Source: Pseudomonadota bacterium
GTDB taxonomy: Bacteria; Pseudomonadota; Gammaproteobacteria; Steroidobacterales; Steroidobacteraceae
Assembly (NCBI GenBank): GCA_021780395.1
Contig: JAJXYU010000138.1
Location: 1-6,185 of the forward strand
DNA length: 6,185 nucleotides
Direction of reading: 5' to 3'
Position numbers and translations under genes: made by a program. Positions 1 to 6,185 of the stretch are shown piece by piece. The notes beneath the pieces were generated by a model. The model was not told the DNA's origin. It did no database searches and worked only from the letters and a program-made list of their open reading frames with translations. The stretch's first letter is position 1. Each line of letters starts with the position of its first letter.

Positions 1-6
1 ATCTGA
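1..6 (+). CDS. nuoH: Probable last codons of the upstream gene (nuoH)
   Basis: Only an ATC codon and a TGA stop are visible, so nothing about the protein can be read here. In proteobacterial nuo operons the gene directly before nuoI is nuoH, which encodes the membrane subunit that holds much of the quinone chamber. A stop codon two bases before the nuoI start matches the tight packing of the rest of the cluster. The assignment is inferred from gene order alone; the bases could also be chance. Confidence 0.35.
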   Translation: M

Positions 7-8
7 AG

Positions 9-497
9 ATGCAAGGCATCCGCAGTTTCATCAAGACGTTCCTCCTCTGGGAGCTGTTGCAGGGCCTCTGGGTGACCCTGAAGAACCTGTTCAGGCCCAA
101 GACGACGATCAACTATCCGGAGGAGAAGACGCCGCAGAGTCCGCGTTTTCGCGGTCTCCATGCGCTGCGGCGCTACCCGAACGGCGAGGAGCGCTGCATC
201 GCCTGCAAGCTCTGCGAGGCCGTCTGTCCGGCGCTCGCGATCACGATCGACTCGGGGATCGGCGGTGACGGCACGCGGCGCACGACGCGCTACGACATCG
301 ATCTGTTCAAGTGCATCTACTGCGGGTTCTGCGAGGAAGCGTGTCCGGTGGACGCGATCGTCGAGACCCGCGTCCTCGAGTACCACATGGAGCACCGGGG
401 CGAGAACATCATGACGAAGGACAAGTTGCTGGCGGTCGGCGAGCGCTTCGAACCCGTCATCGCGGCCGATCGTGCCGCCGACGCGCGGTATCGATGA
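9..497 (+). CDS. nuoI: NADH-quinone oxidoreductase subunit I (NuoI, 2x[4Fe-4S] ferredoxin-like subunit)
   Basis: NuoI is the complex I subunit that carries clusters N6a and N6b and relays electrons from NuoG toward N2 on NuoB and then ubiquinone. It sits on the cytoplasmic face where the peripheral arm meets the membrane. The 162-residue protein opens with an amphipathic, aromatic-rich helix (about residues 5-28) that fits membrane-surface docking. Two CxxCxxCxxxCP motifs follow, with cysteines 63, 66, 69, 73 and 102, 105, 108, 112. The cross-pairing of such motifs ligates two [4Fe-4S] clusters. The stretch from about residue 36 to 69 ([20 protein letters not shown], then the first motif) is typical of proteobacterial NuoI, and the length is usual for that group. 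The ATG at 9 gives the expected N-terminus. The gene overlaps nuoJ by four bases. No residue expected for cluster binding is missing, and the identification is secure. Confidence 0.98.
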   Translation: MQGIRSFIKTFLLWELLQGLWVTLKNLFRPKTTINYPEEKTPQSPRFRGLHALRRYPNGEERCIACKLCEAVCPALAITIDSGIGGDGTRRTTRYDIDLFKCIYCGFCEEACPVDAIVETRVLEYHMEHRGENIMTKDKLLAVGERFEPVIAADRAADARYR

Positions 498-1099
498 TGT
501 TCGAGACGATCCTGTTCTTCGCGTTCTCCGCGGTGCTGGTCGGCGCGGCGCTCGGCGTGATCCTCGCCCGCAACCCCGTGTACTCGGCCCTGCTCCTCGT
601 GCTGTGCTTCTTCAACAGCGCGGTGATCTGGCTGATGCTCGACGCGGAATTCCTCGGGATCGTGTTGGTGCTGGTGTACGTCGGCGCGGTGATGGTGCTG
701 TTCCTGTTCGTCGTGATGATGCTCGACGTGAACCTCGAGGAACTGCGCAAGGGGCTCGCGGGCTATTGGCCGGTCGCCGCGATCGTCGCCGGGCTGATGG
801 TGTTCGCGATCCTGGACGTCGTCGTCGTGAAGCACCTCGGCGGGCTCGCGCTGCGTGCCGCACCGCCTCCGCCGGCCGGCCATTCGAACACGCAGGCGCT
901 CGGCGAGGCCCTGTTCACGCGGTACGCGTATCCGGCGCAGCTCGCCGCAGTCATCCTGCTGGTGGCGAGCATCGCGGCGATCGTGCTGACGCTGCGACAT
1001 CGCGCCGGCGTGAAACCGCAGAACGTCGGCGAGCAGGTGAGGGTGTCCGCGAAGGATCGGGTACGGCTGGTGAAGATGGCCTCGGAGAAGCGCCCGTGA
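494..1099 (+). CDS. nuoJ: NADH-quinone oxidoreductase subunit J (NuoJ, ND6 homologue)
   Basis: NuoJ is a membrane subunit of complex I, homologous to mitochondrial ND6. It lies beside NuoH, NuoA and NuoK and helps couple quinone reduction to proton movement. The 201-residue product has five likely membrane helices, at about residues 3-24, 30-49, 54-77, 91-112 and 148-167. The third contains the family hallmark [18 protein letters not shown] (Y62, G64), the helix that forms a pi-bulge in solved complexes. E52 lies just before it. A proline-rich loop (PPPP at 124-127) precedes the last helix, and the C-terminal tail from 168 is basic. The start is taken as the ATG at 494, which overlaps the nuoI stop as ATGA. 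A second ATG at 497 would remove one residue. No good Shine-Dalgarno sequence precedes either, so translation probably depends on ribosomes finishing nuoI. The last bases overlap the start of nuoK. Confidence 0.97.
   Translation: MMFETILFFAFSAVLVGAALGVILARNPVYSALLLVLCFFNSAVIWLMLDAEFLGIVLVLVYVGAVMVLFLFVVMMLDVNLEELRKGLAGYWPVAAIVAGLMVFAILDVVVVKHLGGLALRAAPPPPAGHSNTQALGEALFTRYAYPAQLAAVILLVASIAAIVLTLRHRAGVKPQNVGEQVRVSAKDRVRLVKMASEKRP
1084..1088 (+). promoter_or_regulatory. Ribosome binding site of nuoK
   Basis: GGAGA lies inside the end of nuoJ, seven bases before the GTG at 1096. Its match to the 16S anti-Shine-Dalgarno sequence and its spacing are good, and this is what decides the non-ATG start of nuoK. 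Confidence 0.7.
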
Positions 1100-1401
1100 T
1101 CACATTGACCGAGGTGTTGACCTTGTCGGGACTGCTGTTCTCGATCGCGGTCGCGGGGGTGTTCCTGAACCGCAAGAACGTGATCCTCCTGCTGATGTGC
1201 ATCGAGCTGATGCTGCTCGCGGTGAACTTCAACTTCGTCGCGTTCTCGCGGTTCCTCGGCGACATCAACGGCCAGATCTTCGTGTTCTTCATCCTCACGG
1301 TCGCGGCCGCCGAGGCGGCGATCGGACTGGCGATCCTGGTGGTGCTGTTCCGGGAGCGACGCAGCATCGACGTCGAAGACCTGGACAGCCTGCAGGGTTG
1401 A
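1096..1401 (+). CDS. nuoK: NADH-quinone oxidoreductase subunit K (NuoK, ND4L homologue)
   Basis: NuoK is the small membrane subunit homologous to mitochondrial ND4L and to MrpC of Mrp antiporters. It links the quinone-proximal subunits to NuoN and carries part of the buried proton path. The product has 101 residues, the usual length, with three membrane helices at about 8-24, 28-50 and 60-86. The two family glutamates are visible: E37 in helix 2 ([10 protein letters not shown]) and E73 in helix 3 ([11 protein letters not shown]). They correspond to E36 and E72 of the E. coli protein, which are important for activity. The start is a GTG that overlaps the nuoJ stop as GTGA. It is favoured by a good ribosome binding site seven bases upstream and by the protein length; the first ATG in frame (1195) would delete the first helix. 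The gene ends 16 bases before nuoL. Confidence 0.97.
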   Translation: MITLTEVLTLSGLLFSIAVAGVFLNRKNVILLLMCIELMLLAVNFNFVAFSRFLGDINGQIFVFFILTVAAAEAAIGLAILVVLFRERRSIDVEDLDSLQG

Positions 1402-1405
1402 GGGG
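1400..1405 (+). promoter_or_regulatory. Likely ribosome binding site of nuoL
   Basis: GAGGGG overlaps the stop codon of nuoK and lies 12 bases before the nuoL ATG. The match is good but the spacing is longer than the usual 5-9 bases. It is the only candidate in the 16-base gap. Confidence 0.5.
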
Positions 1406-1417
1406 CGGCTAAAGATC

Positions 1418-3373
1418 ATGGAGTCCATCTACCTCACGATCGTGCTTGCGCCGCTCGTCGCGGCGATCCTGGCGGGGATCGGCGGCCGTGCGATCGGCCG
1501 AGTCGGCGCCCAGAGCGTGACGATACTCGGGGTCGCGATCTCGTTCGTGCTCTCCGCCCTCGTACTGAAGCGCATGGTTCTCGACGGCGCGCCCGGCTTC
1601 GACGGCCCGGTGTACACCTGGCTCGTGAGCGACGGCGTGACGATGCAGGTAGGCTTCCTGATCGACCACCTGAGCGCGCTGATGATGGTCGTCGTCACGT
1701 TCGTGTCGCTGATGGTGCACATCTACACGATCGGCTACATGCGCGACGACCCGGGATACCAGAGATTCTTCAGCTACATCTCGTTGTTCACGTTCTCGAT
1801 GCTGATGCTCGTGATGGCGAACAACTTCATGCAGCTGTTCTTCGGGTGGGAGGCGGTCGGCGTCGTCTCGTACCTGTTGATCGGGTTCTGGTACACGCGC
1901 CCCAGCGCGAACTTCGCGAGCATGAAGGCGTTCCTCGTGAACCGCGTCGGCGACTTCGGATTCGTGCTCGGAATCGCGTCGGTGCTCTACTACAGCGGAT
2001 CGCTGGATTATGCGACGGTGTTCGCGCACGCGCACGCGATCGCGGCCGCACGGGTGCAGATCACGCCGACGATCAGCTGGTCCGCGATCAGCTTCACCTG
2101 CATCTGCCTGTTCGTCGGCGCGATGGGCAAGTCCGCGCAGATGCCCTTGCACGTGTGGTTGCCGGATTCGATGGAAGGCCCGACGCCGATCTCCGCGTTG
2201 ATCCACGCGGCCACGATGGTCACCGCGGGAATCTTCATGGTCGCGCGGATGTCGCCGCTGTTCGAGTTGTCGAACACCGCGCTGTCGACCGTGCTGGTGA
2301 TCGGCGCGACGACCGCGTTCTTCATGGGCCTGCTCGGGGTCGTCGCGAACGACATCAAGCGGGTGATCGCCTATTCGACGCTGTCCCAGTTGGGCTACAT
2401 GACCGCCGCACTCGGCGCGTCGGCCTATGCGTCCGCGATCTTCCACCTGATGACCCATGCGTTCTTCAAGGCGCTGCTGTTCCTCGCGGCCGGCTCGGTG
2501 ATCATCGCGATGCATCACGAGCAGGACATGCGCAAGATGGGCGGGCTGCGCAAATACCTGCCGATCACCTACTGGACGTTCCTGATCGGATCGCTCGCGC
2601 TGATCGGGTTCCCCGGGACGGCCGGGTTCTTCTCCAAGGATGCGTTGATCGAGGCGGTCGGCCGGTCGCAACTGCCGGGGGCGACCTATGCCTACGTGTG
2701 CGTGACCGCGGGTGCGTTCGTGACCGCGCTGTACACCTTCCGGATGTTCTTCATGACGTTCCACGGCGAGGAGCGCATGGACCACCACACGCGCGAACAC
2801 CTGCACGAGAGTCCGTGGGTCGTCACGCTGCCGCTCGTGCTGCTCGCGATTCCATCGGCCTTGGCCGGCTGGTTCGCGATCCGGCCGCTCCTGTTCGGCG
2901 ATTTCTTCGCTGGCGCGATCCGTGTCGCGCCGACTCACGACGTGCTCGGCGCGATGGCCGCGGATTTCCACGGACCGGCCTCGTTCCTGCTGGGCGCGTT
3001 CGCCGGCGTGCCGGTGTGGCTCGCGGCGGCCGGGGTGGTGTGCGCGTGGCTGTTCTACCTGAAGCGTCCGCAGCTCGCGGACGCGGCGCAACGCCGGTTC
3101 CACGGGCTGTACCGGATCCTCGTGGCGAAGTACGGGTTCGACTGGTTCTACGAGAACGTGCTGGCCGCCGGCGCGCGCCGCCTCGGCGGCGGGTTGTGGC
3201 GCTTCGGTGACCAGGACCTGATCGACGGGGTGATGGTCGACGGCAGCGCGCGCACGGTCGGCTGGTTCTCGTCGGTCATCCGCACGGTGCAGTCCGGTTA
3301 CCTCTATCACTATGCGTTCGCGATGATCCTCGGTCTCGCGTCCCTGCTCATGTGGCTCCTATGGCGGACATGA
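1418..3373 (+). CDS. nuoL: NADH-quinone oxidoreductase subunit L (NuoL, ND5 homologue)
   Basis: NuoL is the most distal of the three antiporter-like proton-pumping subunits of complex I and is homologous to mitochondrial ND5 and MrpA. The product has 651 residues, within the family range and longer than the 613 of E. coli. Key residues of the proton path are all present: E145 in FFGWEAVGVVSYLLIGF, D179 in NRVGDFGF, K238 in GKSAQMPLHVWLPD, H343 and H347 with K351 (HLMTHAFFK), and K407-D408 in GFFSKDAL. The C-terminal third carries the NuoL-specific extension: YGFDWFYENVL at about 572-582, a long lateral-helix region, and a final membrane helix near 632-649 that anchors it. A short loop at 449-465 holds five histidines. 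The ATG at 1418 is the only plausible start; no other start codon lies in frame within the short gap after nuoK. The stop overlaps the preferred nuoM start. Confidence 0.98.
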   Translation: MESIYLTIVLAPLVAAILAGIGGRAIGRVGAQSVTILGVAISFVLSALVLKRMVLDGAPGFDGPVYTWLVSDGVTMQVGFLIDHLSALMMVVVTFVSLMVHIYTIGYMRDDPGYQRFFSYISLFTFSMLMLVMANNFMQLFFGWEAVGVVSYLLIGFWYTRPSANFASMKAFLVNRVGDFGFVLGIASVLYYSGSLDYATVFAHAHAIAAARVQITPTISWSAISFTCICLFVGAMGKSAQMPLHVWLPDSMEGPTPISALIHAATMVTAGIFMVARMSPLFELSNTALSTVLVIGATTAFFMGLLGVVANDIKRVIAYSTLSQLGYMTAALGASAYASAIFHLMTHAFFKALLFLAAGSVIIAMHHEQDMRKMGGLRKYLPITYWTFLIGSLALIGFPGTAGFFSKDALIEAVGRSQLPGATYAYVCVTAGAFVTALYTFRMFFMTFHGEERMDHHTREHLHESPWVVTLPLVLLAIPSALAGWFAIRPLLFGDFFAGAIRVAPTHDVLGAMAADFHGPASFLLGAFAGVPVWLAAAGVVCAWLFYLKRPQLADAAQRRFHGLYRILVAKYGFDWFYENVLAAGARRLGGGLWRFGDQDLIDGVMVDGSARTVGWFSSVIRTVQSGYLYHYAFAMILGLASLLMWLLWRT

Positions 3374-4890
3374 TGTTTTCCGGACACCTTCTCTCGATCC
3401 TGATCTGGTTGCCGATCCTCGGCGGCTTCGCGGTCCTCGCGGTCGGCAACGACAGCCCGTCGACCGCGCGGTGGGTGTCGCTCCTGGTCTCGATCGCGAC
3501 TTTCGCCGCGAGCGTTCCGCTGTACACCGAGTTCGATCCGCACACCGCCGCGATGCAGTTCGTCGAGCGCACCGCGTGGATTCCGAGCGTGAACGCGCAC
3601 TTCGCGCTCGGCATCGACGGGATCGCGATGCCCTTGATCCTGCTGACCACGTTCACGACGGTGCTGGTGGTGATCGCGGGATGGGGAAGCGTGCAGAAGC
3701 GGGTCTCGCAGTACTTCGGCGCGTTCCTGATCCTCGAGGGCGCGATGATCGGCGTGTTCTGCGCGCTCGACGCGCTTCTTTTCTATGTATTCTGGGAAGT
3801 GATGCTGATTCCGATGTTCATCATCATCGGCGTCTGGGGCGGACCGCGGCGCGTCTACGCGACGATCAAGTTCTTCCTGTACACGTTCCTCGGCTCGCTC
3901 CTGATGCTGGTCGCGCTGATCTACCTGCACCTGAAGTCTGGGAGCTACGACCTCGCCGACTTCCGGCACCTGCCGCTCGGGCTGACCGCGCAGACCCTGA
4001 TCTTTCTCGCCTTCTTCGCGGCGTTCGCGGTCAAGGTGCCGATGTGGCCGGTGCACACCTGGCTGCCCGATGCGCACGTCGAGGCGCCGACCGGCGGGTC
4101 GGTGATCCTCGCGGCGATCATGCTGAAGATGGGCGGGTACGGCTTCCTGCGGCTCTCGCTGCCGATCGCGCCGGATGCGAGCCGGGAACTCAGCTGGTTG
4201 ATCATCGCGTTGTCGTTGATCGCCGTGGTCTACATCGGTTTCGTCGCGCTCGCGCAGAAGGACATGAAGAAGCTGATCGCGTACTCCTCGATCGCGCACA
4301 TGGGCTTCGTGACGCTCGGCGCGTTCGTCGGTTACAAGATCTTCGCGCACACCGGCAGCCAGACCGGGATCGCGATGGCGCTCGACGGCTCGGTGGTGCA
4401 GATGATCTCGCATGGCTTGATCTCGGGGGCGCTGTTCCTGTGCGTCGGGGTGATGTACGACCGGGTCCACAGCCGGGAGATCGACGCCTACGGGGGGGTC
4501 GTCAACACGATGCCGATCTTCGCCTCGTTCATGGTGCTGTTCGCGCTTGCGAACGCCGGACTGCCGGGGACATCCGGCTTCGTCGGTGAATTCCTCGTGA
4601 TCCTCGCCGCCTTCAAGGGCAACGTCTGGTACGCCTTCTTCGCGGCGGTCACCCTGATCCTCGGCGCGGCCTACACGCTGTGGCTCGTCAAGCGGGTGAT
4701 CTTCGGACCGATCGCGAACGACAAGGTCGCGGCGTTGAAGGACATCAACGGGCGCGAATTCCTGGTGCTCGGCCTGCTCGCGGTCGCGGTGTTGGTCGTG
4801 GGCCTCTGGCCGGCGCCGCTGCTCGACGTGATGCACGCGTCGACGCAGCATCTGACCCAGCAATTGCTGGTCTCGAAGCTCGTGCCCTAG
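3370..4890 (+). CDS. nuoM: NADH-quinone oxidoreductase subunit M (NuoM, ND4 homologue)
   Basis: NuoM is the middle antiporter-like proton-pumping subunit of the complex I membrane arm, homologous to ND4 and MrpD. From the chosen start it has 506 residues, the normal length, and is almost wholly membrane helices. Functional residues are intact: E143 in FWEVMLIPMF, K222 in AVKVPMWPVHTWLPDAHVEAP, K253 in MLKMGGYG, H348 in MISHGL, and E407 in GFVGEF, where NuoM uses glutamate in place of the terminal lysine of its sister subunits. The start is uncertain. In-frame candidates are GTG 3352, ATG 3361, ATG 3370 and ATG 3373. ATG 3370 is preferred because it overlaps the nuoL stop as ATGA, as at the nuoI/nuoJ junction, and because the hydrophobic first helix follows directly. 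A GGCGGA at 3363-3368 would serve 3373 better than 3370. Codons around E143 are unlike those of the rest of the gene. Confidence 0.97.
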   Translation: MMFSGHLLSILIWLPILGGFAVLAVGNDSPSTARWVSLLVSIATFAASVPLYTEFDPHTAAMQFVERTAWIPSVNAHFALGIDGIAMPLILLTTFTTVLVVIAGWGSVQKRVSQYFGAFLILEGAMIGVFCALDALLFYVFWEVMLIPMFIIIGVWGGPRRVYATIKFFLYTFLGSLLMLVALIYLHLKSGSYDLADFRHLPLGLTAQTLIFLAFFAAFAVKVPMWPVHTWLPDAHVEAPTGGSVILAAIMLKMGGYGFLRLSLPIAPDASRELSWLIIALSLIAVVYIGFVALAQKDMKKLIAYSSIAHMGFVTLGAFVGYKIFAHTGSQTGIAMALDGSVVQMISHGLISGALFLCVGVMYDRVHSREIDAYGGVVNTMPIFASFMVLFALANAGLPGTSGFVGEFLVILAAFKGNVWYAFFAAVTLILGAAYTLWLVKRVIFGPIANDKVAALKDINGREFLVLGLLAVAVLVVGLWPAPLLDVMHASTQHLTQQLLVSKLVP

Positions 4891-4892
4891 GG
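4889..4892 (+). promoter_or_regulatory. Ribosome binding site of nuoN
   Basis: AGGG overlaps the nuoM stop codon and lies seven bases before the nuoN ATG. This is a short but well-spaced Shine-Dalgarno match, and it supports the ATG at 4900 as the start. Confidence 0.55.
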
Positions 4893-4899
4893 TTCATTC

Positions 4900-6185
4900 A
4901 TGAACGTGTTCAGTGTCGCCGCCTTCAACTCCGGCCTGACCCTCGCGGCGCCGGAGATCTTCCTCGGGCTCGCCGCGTGCGGGATCCTGCTCCTCGACCT
5001 GCTGATCGGCGATTCGCGCCGGCACTGGACCGCGGCGCTGTCGATCGCCGCGCTCCTGGTGGCCGCGGTGCTCGCAGCGGGGGTCGAGGTGAACGGTCCG
5101 GTGACCGCGCTCGGCGGGATGTTCCTCGTGGATGCGATGTCGCAGGCGCTGAAGGTGGTCGCGCTCGTGATCGTCGCGGTCGTGTTCGTATACTCGATCG
5201 AGTACATGCGCCGCCGGGGGATCCTCAAGGGCGAGTACTTCGTGCTGGGGCTGTTCGCGACGCTGGGCATCCTCGTGCTGATCTCCGCGGCGAGTCTCGT
5301 CACCGTGTACCTTGGGCTCGAATTGCTGTCGCTGTGCTTGTACGCGATGGTCGCGTTCGACCGCGACTCCGGCCGTGCGGCCGAGTCGGCGATCAAGTAC
5401 TTCGTGCTGGGTTCGCTCGCATCGGGGACGCTGCTGTACGGGATGTCGATCATCTACGGCGTGACCGGCAGTCTCGATCTCGGCGCGATCGCGGCCGCGG
5501 TGCAGGGCGGTCTCGCGACGAACATCGGCCTGCTGTTCGGCATCGCCTTCTTGATCGTTGCGATCGGTTTCAAGTTCGGCGCCGTGCCGTTCCACATGTG
5601 GATTCCCGACGTGTACGAGGGATCGCCGACCTGCGTCACGCTGTTCGTCGGCACCGCTCCGAAGATCGCGGCGTTCGCGCTCGCGATGCGCCTGCTCGTC
5701 GACGGTCTTGGCGGCGCCCACGTGGACTGGAGCCAGATGCTGGTCGTGCTTTCGGTGCTGTCGATGGCGATCGGCAACGTCGTCGCGATCGCACAGACCA
5801 ACCTGAAGCGAATGCTCGGATACTCGACGATCTCGCACGTCGGGTACATCCTCCTCGGGATACTCGCCGGGACCTCACAGGGATACCAGTCCGCGATGTT
5901 CTACACGATCACCTACGTGATCGTCGCCGCGGGCTCGTTCGGGATGATCCTGCTGCTGTCGCGCCACGGGTTCGAAGCGGATCGGATCGAGGACTTCAAG
6001 GGCTTGAACGCGCGCAGTCCCTGGTTCGCCGGGATGATGGCGATCTTCATGTTCAGCCTCGCGGGCCTGCCGCCATTCATCGGGTTCTGGGCGAAGCTCG
6101 GCGTGATCCAGGCGGTGCTCGGGATCAACGCGGTGTGGCTCGCGGTCGTCGCGGTGTTGTTCTCGGTGGTCGGGGCGTTCTACTA
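4900..6185 (+). CDS. nuoN: NADH-quinone oxidoreductase subunit N (NuoN, ND2 homologue), 3' end outside window
   Basis: NuoN is the antiporter-like proton-pumping subunit nearest the quinone-proximal membrane subunits and is homologous to ND2. The first 428 residues are in the window with the frame fully open to the edge. The family is usually about 480-490 residues long, so some 50-65 residues should lie beyond. Visible key residues are E141 in YLGLELLSLCLYAMVAF, K166 in AIKYFVLGS, K225 in GFKFGAVPFHMWIPDVYEGSP, K255 in APKIAAF, H313 in ISHVGY, and K399 in GFWAKL. These match the glutamate, lysines and histidine that form the proton channel in the E. coli protein (E133, K158, K217, K247, H305, K395). 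The segment SLAGLPPFIGFWAKL (386-400) is a strong NuoN signature. The gene starts nine bases after nuoM with its own ribosome binding site. It is normally the last gene of the operon, so a terminator would be expected just past the edge. Confidence 0.97.
   Translation, partial: MNVFSVAAFNSGLTLAAPEIFLGLAACGILLLDLLIGDSRRHWTAALSIAALLVAAVLAAGVEVNGPVTALGGMFLVDAMSQALKVVALVIVAVVFVYSIEYMRRRGILKGEYFVLGLFATLGILVLISAASLVTVYLGLELLSLCLYAMVAFDRDSGRAAESAIKYFVLGSLASGTLLYGMSIIYGVTGSLDLGAIAAAVQGGLATNIGLLFGIAFLIVAIGFKFGAVPFHMWIPDVYEGSPTCVTLFVGTAPKIAAFALAMRLLVDGLGGAHVDWSQMLVVLSVLSMAIGNVVAIAQTNLKRMLGYSTISHVGYILLGILAGTSQGYQSAMFYTITYVIVAAGSFGMILLLSRHGFEADRIEDFKGLNARSPWFAGMMAIFMFSLAGLPPFIGFWAKLGVIQAVLGINAVWLAVVAVLFSVVGAFY

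Noticed and set aside
1400..1417. Possible promoter or terminator between nuoK and nuoL
   Set aside because: The 16-base gap is too short for either and shows no stem-loop with a T run. It holds only a likely ribosome binding site.
1846..3210. A 454-codon open frame on the plus strand in another frame within nuoL
   Set aside because: It is Arg/Asp/Gly-rich and lies wholly inside nuoL. The nuoL frame carries all family motifs, so this is an out-of-frame shadow.
1409..3310. A 633-codon open frame on the minus strand, antisense to nuoL
   Set aside because: It mirrors nuoL almost end to end. Its product is dominated by Arg, His, Asp, Glu and Gln with no recognisable domain, which is what the reverse complement of a GC-rich, hydrophobic membrane gene yields. 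The plus strand carries an unmistakable conserved protein.
3471..4589. A 372-codon open frame on the plus strand in another frame within nuoM
   Set aside because: It is an Arg-rich shadow of nuoM with no start signal or domain.
3310..4863. A 517-codon open frame on the minus strand, antisense to nuoM
   Set aside because: The composition is the same charged, low-complexity type as the frame opposite nuoL, and no domain is visible. That the two antisense frames meet at 3310 is a coincidence of where stops fall.
1418..4890. nuoL and nuoM as parts of an Mrp-type antiporter or a hydrogenase-type complex
   Set aside because: The proteins are homologous to such subunits. However, the full nuoI-J-K-L-M-N order, the NuoL C-terminal lateral-helix extension and the presence of NuoI and NuoN point to complex I.
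4894..5838. A 314-codon open frame on the minus strand, antisense to nuoN
   Set aside because: It is another composition artefact opposite a clearly conserved membrane gene. It has no recognisable motif and no convincing ribosome binding site.
1..6185. Frequent GCGATC / CGATCG words that look like a dispersed repeat
   Set aside because: They come from common Ala-Ile and Ile-Val/Ala dipeptides written with the preferred codons GCG, ATC and GTC in membrane helices. They are not regularly spaced and do not form a repeat unit.

Overview
This window is an internal stretch of a nuo operon, which encodes the proton-pumping NADH:ubiquinone oxidoreductase (respiratory complex I, NDH-1). Six genes lie head to tail on the + strand in the order nuoI, nuoJ, nuoK, nuoL, nuoM, nuoN. 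The first five are complete and nuoN runs off the right edge. A stop codon at bases 4-6, two bases before nuoI, probably ends nuoH, the gene that normally precedes nuoI.

The DNA is GC-rich, with a strong preference for codons ending in G or C. The NuoI, NuoM and NuoN proteins read like those of beta- and gammaproteobacteria: NuoI has 162 residues, its second cluster motif reads [16 protein letters not shown], and it ends in an [16 protein letters not shown] tail. A beta- or gammaproteobacterium with aerobic or anaerobic respiration is the most likely source. I cannot name a genus from the sequence alone.

Layout: nuoI (9-497) encodes the peripheral-arm 2x[4Fe-4S] ferredoxin-like subunit. nuoJ (494-1099) and nuoK (1096-1401) encode small membrane subunits next to the quinone site. 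nuoL (1418-3373), nuoM (3370-4890) and nuoN (4900 to the window end) encode the three antiporter-like proton-pumping subunits. Three junctions overlap by four bases (ATGA or GTGA) and the other two have gaps of only 16 and 9 bases. This fits one polycistronic mRNA with coupled translation. There is no gene-free stretch longer than 16 bases, and I see no promoter, terminator, RNA gene, repeat, CRISPR array or mobile element.

Together the products pass electrons through NuoI toward ubiquinone and couple quinone chemistry, through the charged residues of NuoJ/K and the lysine/glutamate/histidine chain of NuoN/M/L, to proton translocation. All the key charged and iron-sulfur residues I could locate are present, so the complex looks functional. 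I looked for an undescribed system and did not find one. The remaining observations are modest: start-site choices, a local cluster of unusual codons in nuoM, and a short histidine-bearing loop in NuoL.
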